NCBI RefSeq assembly: GCF_009749525.1
Contig: NZ_WOAC01000011.1
Span: 97,487-161,486, forward strand
Direction of reading: 5' to 3'
From: Mesorhizobium xinjiangense
GTDB taxonomy: Bacteria; Pseudomonadota; Alphaproteobacteria; Rhizobiales; Rhizobiaceae
Length of the DNA stretch: 64,000 nucleotides
Shown here: in pieces, positions 58,745 to 64,000 of the stretch
Layout: each line of letters starts with the position of its first letter
Position numbering within the stretch: position 1 is the stretch's first letter
Made by a program: the position numbers and the translations under genes
Notes under the pieces: model-generated
Database searches by the model: none
What the model saw: only the letters and a program-made list of their open reading frames with translations
What the model was told of the DNA's origin: nothing

Positions 58745-59488
58745 TTATGCGAAGTCCAGCACGTCGGTCACCGGCATGCGGGGCTTCTGCGACCAGTTGC
58801 CGGCTCGCTCCGGCCCGACGGTCAGCAGCATGACTGGGACCTCGTCTTCACGCAGGCCGAACTCACTGTGCACGGCCTCGGCGTCGAAACCGATCATCGG
58901 CGTGGAACCCAGGCCAAGCGAGCGGGCCGCGTAAATGATCGCCGCGGTTCCGAAGGTCGCGGAGCGCACAGCCTCATCGCGCTGGCGCTGCGGTTGATCG
59001 TCATACAATCCGCGAGCGGGGGTTTCCCATTCCGGCACCAGGTGCGCCGGCATGATGCCGGCTTCCACCACCGGCGCCAGGCGCTCGGGGACGGTGCTGG
59101 CATCGGCCAACTGGCCGATGATGATGAAGGTGACGGCGGCATCGAGGATCGCGGGCTGCTTCCAAGCGATCGGATGGAGTCGTGCCTTGGCTTCAGGCGT
59201 GCGAACCGCGATGAAGCGCCAGTTCTGCAGGTGGAACGAAGTCGGCGCGGCGGTGCCAATGCGCACCAGTTCGCGGATCTGGTCGTCGCTCAGGGTGGCG
59301 GTAGCGTCGTAATACTTGGCGGCGCTACGGCTCAGGATAGTTTCGATGACGGCGTTCGTCGGGGTTGGTCGCGCGGTTGAAGGGGAAGTTAGAGGCCCGA
59401 GAGTGCTCCCCCTCTTTTCGGCTTGTGCGTAGATTTCTGCGATGGCGCCGGTTGCGGGCTCGGCGGCGGCTGTGACGATGTAGTTCAT
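58745..59488 (-). CDS. Nitroreductase-family protein with extra N-terminal segment
   Basis: A 247-residue FMN enzyme. SRSAAKYYD at about 53-61, APTSFHLQNWRFIAV at about 80-94 and AARSLGLGSTPMIGFDAEAV near 190 mark the nitroreductase fold. The first 37 residues (EPATGAIAEIYAQAEKRGS) do not belong to that fold and read like the start of a CMD-family protein, so this may be a natural chimera. Member of the redox gene group and probably under the AraC regulator 118 bases upstream. Confidence 0.88.
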   Translation of the reverse strand: MNYIVTAAAEPATGAIAEIYAQAEKRGSTLGPLTSPSTARPTPTNAVIETILSRSAAKYYDATATLSDDQIRELVRIGTAAPTSFHLQNWRFIAVRTPEAKARLHPIAWKQPAILDAAVTFIIIGQLADASTVPERLAPVVEAGIMPAHLVPEWETPARGLYDDQPQRQRDEAVRSATFGTAAIIYAARSLGLGSTPMIGFDAEAVHSEFGLREDEVPVMLLTVGPERAGNWSQKPRMPVTDVLDFA

Positions 59489-59605
59489 TGGGTGGCTCCC
59501 TCAACAAGTGATGACGGAGCCCAACTTACGGCCGAAGGTGAAATTTTCGAGACTGGATTGGCTCAATATTATGCTTGAAAGGATCAATCCGCACGCACAT
59601 GGGTA

Positions 59606-60577
59606 CTAGGCGAGGGCTGGATACTCGCCCTTGTGTGACAGACGGCGCCATTCCCCCGGGGTCATCCCCATCCTTTCGGCGAACACACGCCGGAATGCGG
59701 AAACCGATTGATACCCAACCGTCTCGGCCACAGCCTCGGTGCTGATCGCCGGCTTCTTCAACTCGTTGGCGGCCAGACTCATCCGAAGATCGGTCAACAG
59801 GTCGAGTGCGGAGCAGCCTAGCCTGTCTTGAAAGTGCCGCATGAAGGTCGCGCGTGACATGCCGCACAAGTCCGCCAGATCAGGCAGTTTCCAAGGCTGC
59901 GCAGGATCGGCGAACATCGCGGCGATTGCCGGAGCGAGCCGCGGATGGCCGGCCAGCGCCAACAAGCCTTCGGGCGCCTTCTCGGCTTCGCTGGCCGAGC
60001 GCAATACCAAGGTGAATAGAGCCGAAGAAAGTGCGTTGAGAATTGCGCGTCCCCCCGCTCGGTCGCGAGCGGACTCCATTCGCATCAGCCCCACCAGGCT
60101 CGCAAGCTGGTTGGAAGCGGATCCGATGCCCTCTTCTCCATGACCGTCCATGGCTCGCGCCACGAGATTGGGCGGCATGTAATTGCGGATCAGCCGATCA
60201 TGGGGGGGCGCGACGAAAAAACGCCCGCACAGCAGATCCAGTTGCTCACCCTGGCCGTCGTTCTCGCTCAGCATCCATCCGGCAGAGCCCACGCTTTCGT
60301 GTGTACGGATTGGCGTTTGCCCGCTACCGTCATGCAGCACATGCTCCGCTCCGTGTGGCAGCAGAACGATATCGCCACTCAGCAGCTCTCGTGCTGTTCT
60401 CGTCTCCGGATCCTCGAGAATGGCTCGGCCCTTGACTATCACGTGGTAGGGAATTTCGTTCGCCTCAGCCTGGCTCCAGGCAACGCGCCACGGTGCACCG
60501 TAGGCGCAGCGAACCTCGAGCTGACCGGTAACGGAGATGATTTGGAGGAGATGGCTTAGCCAGTCGACTTCAGACAT
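59606..60577 (-). CDS. AraC-family regulator with cupin-type sensor domain
   Basis: A 323-residue regulator. The N-terminal cupin (about 5-190; YHVIVKGRAILEDPETRTAREL, GDIVLLPHGAEHVLHDG) is the AraC-binding-6 type; the C-terminal double helix-turn-helix has LPDLADLCGMSRATFMRHFQDRLG and VAETVGYQSVSAFRRVFAERMGMTPGEWR. This type often controls adjacent oxidoreductase genes and responds to electrophiles. Same strand as the nitroreductase-CMD-azoreductase series it precedes. Confidence 0.92.
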   Translation of the reverse strand: MSEVDWLSHLLQIISVTGQLEVRCAYGAPWRVAWSQAEANEIPYHVIVKGRAILEDPETRTARELLSGDIVLLPHGAEHVLHDGSGQTPIRTHESVGSAGWMLSENDGQGEQLDLLCGRFFVAPPHDRLIRNYMPPNLVARAMDGHGEEGIGSASNQLASLVGLMRMESARDRAGGRAILNALSSALFTLVLRSASEAEKAPEGLLALAGHPRLAPAIAAMFADPAQPWKLPDLADLCGMSRATFMRHFQDRLGCSALDLLTDLRMSLAANELKKPAISTEAVAETVGYQSVSAFRRVFAERMGMTPGEWRRLSHKGEYPALA

Positions 60578-61225
60578 GGGACCTCGAAACGCAATTGTAT
60601 CTCATCGTATCGCACATTGGTTCACTAAGCTGCTGAACGATTTGCTGACGGCACGGGATAAGGCACTAAGAGTGCTTGTAGGCCGGACGACAGGCATTGC
60701 AATTCTTGCAACACATCACGGGTGAGATTAGGCAAACTGAGTTACTAAAGGGGGTAATGGTGTGACAGCGAGGATATTTCTGGCAGGGCAACCGGTGTCA
60801 TTAGCCGTACTCTGCTCACCGATGACCTGCCTCGTCAGATGAAGGACAAGTTGACCGTAATCGTTTTGGATGTCTCTCGGGAGCAGCCGATGATCGCGGC
60901 AACGAAAAAACGTCGAAAGAAGTCTTGACCTCAGTGCTTGCGAGGCCCGATTGGAGACGCGTACCCGAGCTCTGAGACTACGTCGATGCGGACGCGGCAG
61001 CCCCCCTCAGCCGGCGAACAAGTGGGGCATGCAACCGAAGGTGCAGCGCGCTCGTGACGGGCCACTGTCAACCGGCGCGCAATCGCCCAGCAAACCGGCC
61101 TACCCGGATGGGGAACGATGATCGTGCTTGAGTGGCTCTGAAGCCCCGTGAATTACAATACCAAGCCGACAGCCCTGTAGTCTGCCGAGAGGAAATTCGA
61201 CGTAGTCAAAGCCTTGCTGTCCGCC
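60578..61225. other. Intergenic stretch, no supported gene
   Basis: About 650 bases with only short frames. A tail-like MKDKLTVIVLDVSREQPMIA (60838 onward, plus strand, ending in a basic stretch) could be a gene remnant. A likely junction between the redox group and the protease pair. Confidence 0.35.
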
Positions 61226-62089
61226 TTATCTGCCTTTCCGGGCGTAGTACTCATCCATCGCAAGGTCTTCATCGTACTGCGCTCGTCTCAGGTCCTCGAC
61301 CTTCTGCCTCGTTTCCGTAATGCACTCTGAGCACGCACGCTCCTCCAGTCCGAAATTCTCGATAAGGACCATTCGCCCCTCATCGTAATCCCAATGGAGC
61401 AGATCCGAGGTGTCTATCAACTCGGATTCGAGGGTCTCCTCACCGCATGTCGGACATTCGACGACTTGTTCCTTGTGATGACAAAAGCAGCATTGCTCCT
61501 CCGCCGTGAGGAACGTTGCCTCCTGGCAGGAGGGGCACAGCCAGACATCGCCATCGTCACGGCCACCTACATAAGCCTTCGCTCGCTCTAGCAGTTCGGC
61601 GCGGGTTCTTACCAAGCGAATGACCTTGTTGTGTTGGTCTTCGTCGATGAAATCCGCAGTGGCAAGGCCGAGATAGCTTCGGTAAAAGAAGATCATAAAG
61701 CTGAAAATCTCGGCGAATTTCAACTCGATATGATCGTGCGAATGATTGAACTCGAAATGGGTCAATTCGCTTCGCAGGTCGAACGCCTTGACGATCTTAG
61801 CGGCCTCGGCTTCGGCGATCGGAATATTGCCGATCTGCGGATTTTTCAGCCTCTCGAGTGCACCACGCAGAGTGAGTGTCTTTCCGGGCCTGTCGACCGA
61901 TTCATAAATGAATGCGGGATGGACGCGCCGAAGGTGCTCTTTGAAAGCCAGCTCCATTGCCTGCACGACGTGCAGGATTGCGAACTTCCAGTGATTGGTG
62001 TCATCCGAGTCCCGCTGAGCATAAGACACCGCCTCCCTGAAATAGGAAATGCTATTGTTCAGCAGGTCAAGATGATGGGTTTTACTCAT
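61226..62089 (-). CDS. Putative HEPN-domain protein with zinc ribbons
   Basis: A 287-residue protein. The N-terminal helical part (about 1-150) has HWKFAILHVVQAMELAFKEHL and RSELTHFEFNH; the R-x4-H pattern there is the signature of HEPN RNases. The C-terminal part carries four Cys pairs (CPSC, CCFC, CPTC, CSEC at about 182-260), probably two zinc ribbons. HEPN plus zinc-binding domains are common in toxin and defence proteins. It lies 77 bases after the subtilisin-like protease gene on the same strand. Function not known. Confidence 0.65.
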   Translation of the reverse strand: MSKTHHLDLLNNSISYFREAVSYAQRDSDDTNHWKFAILHVVQAMELAFKEHLRRVHPAFIYESVDRPGKTLTLRGALERLKNPQIGNIPIAEAEAAKIVKAFDLRSELTHFEFNHSHDHIELKFAEIFSFMIFFYRSYLGLATADFIDEDQHNKVIRLVRTRAELLERAKAYVGGRDDGDVWLCPSCQEATFLTAEEQCCFCHHKEQVVECPTCGEETLESELIDTSDLLHWDYDEGRMVLIENFGLEERACSECITETRQKVEDLRRAQYDEDLAMDEYYARKGR

Positions 62090-62166
62090 TTATGGCCCCG
62101 TCCATTTGCCAAACTATCATGCTGCTCTGAAGACCACTACTGCAGCACGCCCGCGGCGCTGCGAGG

Positions 62167-64000
62167 TCAGACGGAAGCGGCAATCACATTAAGGTTCTCG
62201 ATTACGGCCTGGACTTCCGCGTAGAGATCCGCGTTCGTCTCGCCAGCATCGATCTCCACGATCAGAGCAAAGCGGGCAGTACGATTTTCCGGATCGGGGA
62301 TGGTCTTCGTCTTCCACCAGCCGGCGACAGGATGCACCGCGATCAGGTTTCGGCGCGCCAAGTCGGATGCCGGACATACCAACTCGTCGATGTGCAGCGA
62401 CCCGACATCGCGTCGGTTGCGACCGAACATCCAGTTATCATCTTCCTCAAGGATCGGTTCATCAGGTTGTTCGGCGGCCTTGCTGATACGCGCAAGGAAC
62501 GTGGCCTCGCTCTCGTTCGGCCGGTTCAGCTTAAAGCGAAGATTGTGTGAAGCGTATCGGAACTTCGAACCTCTTGCCGGCTCGGACGGGTTCGGTTCAA
62601 TGAATGTACTCAGCGTAACGCGCAGGCTTACAGGCGCATCGACCAATTTGCGCAGTTCCGCGACCGGCCACGGCAACTGGAACACCTTCATCTCGTTATG
62701 AACGTGTTGCGGGGCGGCCTTGTCCGCCTTCCGGTATGGCGTGATTGTGTCCTGCACCACAAGGGTCAGCGCATTGGACGCGCTGCGGCGTGCGCGCTCC
62801 AAGTCCGGAACGCCATAGCCATAGCGCTTGAACAGCGGCGCGTAGTCTCCCTTGACGCGGCTGGCCGGCAAATGGCTTCTCATCTGAGGTGTCCAGCGCG
62901 CGGACGACACGAACAGGGCGCGGACGGTTTCGGGCCAAAGGTCGGGATAGTCAGACCAAAGCTCGGTGACGGCGCGCGCTGCCAGCGCCGTGGCGCCGCT
63001 CGTCTCGCCGGTGGTGGTGAAGGCCCGCTGCGGGAACTGATGATCGGTGGTGAGGAGCGACAGCGCAGGATGCTTCATAGGTGGAGGGGCACCGTCGACC
63101 AGCCAATTGCCACCCTCGAAAACGACGTCGGGTTTGAGCGGCCAATGGGATGACCAGCTTGCCGTCCGCGATGATGGTGCGAGGTCGCCGACCGGCGCTA
63201 GCGGCGCGCCAAACTCGCCCGCCGGCAGTGCATTCTTCTCGGTATAAGCTCCGACACAAATCGCGTTCCAGGCATGGGCCGGCGATTCCACTTCGTGGTC
63301 CGGGTGATCGCAGACAGTCAGATAGTCATCGTTCCCAAATTGGTCCTGGTTGGTATTGCCAGCCGACACCAGGAGCAATCGCTTAATCTTCTTGTCGCCG
63401 GAAACGCCGGAGGTCAGCTGATCGATTTCGCTTGACCAGGATGTGGGGGCGCCATCGTGGGGAGTATCATCCTCGGTGGTGCTCGCCATCGTAAATGTCC
63501 GCCGACGGTCACCGGTGACCTCGGCGGCATTGACGCCATCGCGCGTAACGGCGCCCAGCAGATGGTGCGGATTGTGGCCTGCGTCCGGGATGATCTTGGC
63601 GGACTCCAGCCGATGACGAACATGAATGGGGTTCATCGTCTGCAGCGCGGCCGTCAGATCCCCGAACAGAGCCAGGCCGGCGAGCTGCGTACCGTGACCA
63701 ACGGGATCCTCAAGACCCCACGCCGGATCCGCCGCATGGCGGTCAGCGACGGCGAGCGCCGGAGCGATGAGCGGGTGCGCCCTGCTGACGCCGCGATCGA
63801 GCAATGTGATGTAGTTGGTGTCGGCACCGTCGTGGAACGTTGTTCTGCCCACGACGTCATTCAACCAATCCACCTGCTCCTCGATCTCGAGGGCATCGAA
63901 ATAGTCGGCCGTGACGGTCGGCGCGGCGAGCGCCCGAACGCCACCCAGCCGACGCACGGCCAAGGCGAGTGCCTCGCTGGTCGACGTTCCGATCACAACG
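62167..64000 (-). CDS. Subtilisin-like (S8) serine protease, 5' end outside window
   Basis: About 611 residues, reading in from the right edge; the in-frame GTG at 63996 is preceded by a sense codon and is probably not the start. Catalytic triad: Asp in YITLLDRGVSRAHPL, His in DPVGHGTQLAGLAL, Ser in TGETSGATALAARAV. A beta-rich C-terminal region (about 430-600) follows. This resembles the large cytosolic S8 family often encoded after an AAA ATPase; that gene would lie beyond the window. No signal peptide can be judged. Confidence 0.85.
   Translation of the reverse strand, partial: VVIGTSTSEALALAVRRLGGVRALAAPTVTADYFDALEIEEQVDWLNDVVGRTTFHDGADTNYITLLDRGVSRAHPLIAPALAVADRHAADPAWGLEDPVGHGTQLAGLALFGDLTAALQTMNPIHVRHRLESAKIIPDAGHNPHHLLGAVTRDGVNAAEVTGDRRRTFTMASTTEDDTPHDGAPTSWSSEIDQLTSGVSGDKKIKRLLLVSAGNTNQDQFGNDDYLTVCDHPDHEVESPAHAWNAICVGAYTEKNALPAGEFGAPLAPVGDLAPSSRTASWSSHWPLKPDVVFEGGNWLVDGAPPPMKHPALSLLTTDHQFPQRAFTTTGETSGATALAARAVTELWSDYPDLWPETVRALFVSSARWTPQMRSHLPASRVKGDYAPLFKRYGYGVPDLERARRSASNALTLVVQDTITPYRKADKAAPQHVHNEMKVFQLPWPVAELRKLVDAPVSLRVTLSTFIEPNPSEPARGSKFRYASHNLRFKLNRPNESEATFLARISKAAEQPDEPILEEDDNWMFGRNRRDVGSLHIDELVCPASDLARRNLIAVHPVAGWWKTKTIPDPENRTARFALIVEIDAGETNADLYAEVQAVIENLNVIAASV

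Noticed and set aside
63994..63996. GTG as the start of the S8 protease
   Set aside because: The preceding in-frame codon is a sense codon with no ribosome site, and the family normally has more N-terminal sequence, so the gene most likely enters from outside the window.
1..64000. rRNA, tRNA and insertion sequences
   Set aside because: I looked for conserved rRNA segments, cloverleaf arms with GTTC loops and transposase motifs (DDE, HUH) and saw none convincing.

Overview
The window is GC-rich DNA, almost certainly from an alphaproteobacterium (Rhizobiales or sphingomonad grade). Three things point there: a Ti-plasmid-type transfer region (traF-traA-oriT-traC-traD-traG), the small-gene complement of alphaproteobacterial plasmids and integrative elements (DUF736, ArdC, DUF1419, DUF3085, DUF7007, a giant methylase-helicase), and the codon usage. 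No replication initiator, integrase, rRNA, tRNA, CRISPR array or intact insertion sequence is visible, so I cannot tell whether this is a plasmid or an integrated conjugative element.

Layout. 1-8.3 kb: DNA-transfer genes around an oriT with a recognisable nick-site sequence at about 4.03-4.07 kb. 8.3-31.1 kb: mobile-element accessory backbone, mostly minus strand. It holds small unknown genes with repeated structured leaders, HU, WGR, DUF736, ArdC anti-restriction, a Phd/VapC pair, an unknown six-gene minus-strand operon, a ParB-like protein, a 1701-residue methylase-helicase of the DarB type, and a TOPRIM protein. 31.1-52.3 kb: cargo bracketed by two same-orientation copies of an ~80 bp structured repeat. 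The cargo contains an OLD nuclease plus UvrD-like helicase pair (Gabija-like), SPW and Tim44-domain proteins, and DUF488. It also holds an IclR-controlled terephthalate-type aromatic dioxygenase operon with its own TRAP/TAXI importer and a ThDP enzyme, then an exported amine oxidase/cytochrome c/RidA set and a spondin-domain protein. 52.4-54.2 kb: an AbiE toxin-antitoxin pair with an operator-promoter that looks leaderless. 54.2-60.6 kb: redox and electrophile-handling genes (two AhpD/CMD proteins, a SirB1-like protein, a thioredoxin/MsrA-like fusion, an azoreductase, a nitroreductase) next to an AraC regulator. 61.2-64 kb: a putative HEPN/zinc-ribbon protein downstream of a subtilisin-like protease that runs off the window.

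How the genes work together. The left end processes and transfers the element. The backbone protects incoming DNA (ArdC, methylase-helicase) and stabilises it (toxin-antitoxin pairs, ParB-like). The cargo gives phage defence and a catabolic capacity: uptake by TRAP/TAXI, ring dihydroxylation by the alpha/beta oxygenase and its reductase, then rearomatisation by the PdxA-family dehydrogenase.

The least explained signal is a set of intergenic leader elements repeated in front of unrelated small genes. In one family the paired positions change together between copies, which argues for a conserved folded RNA or DNA structure.
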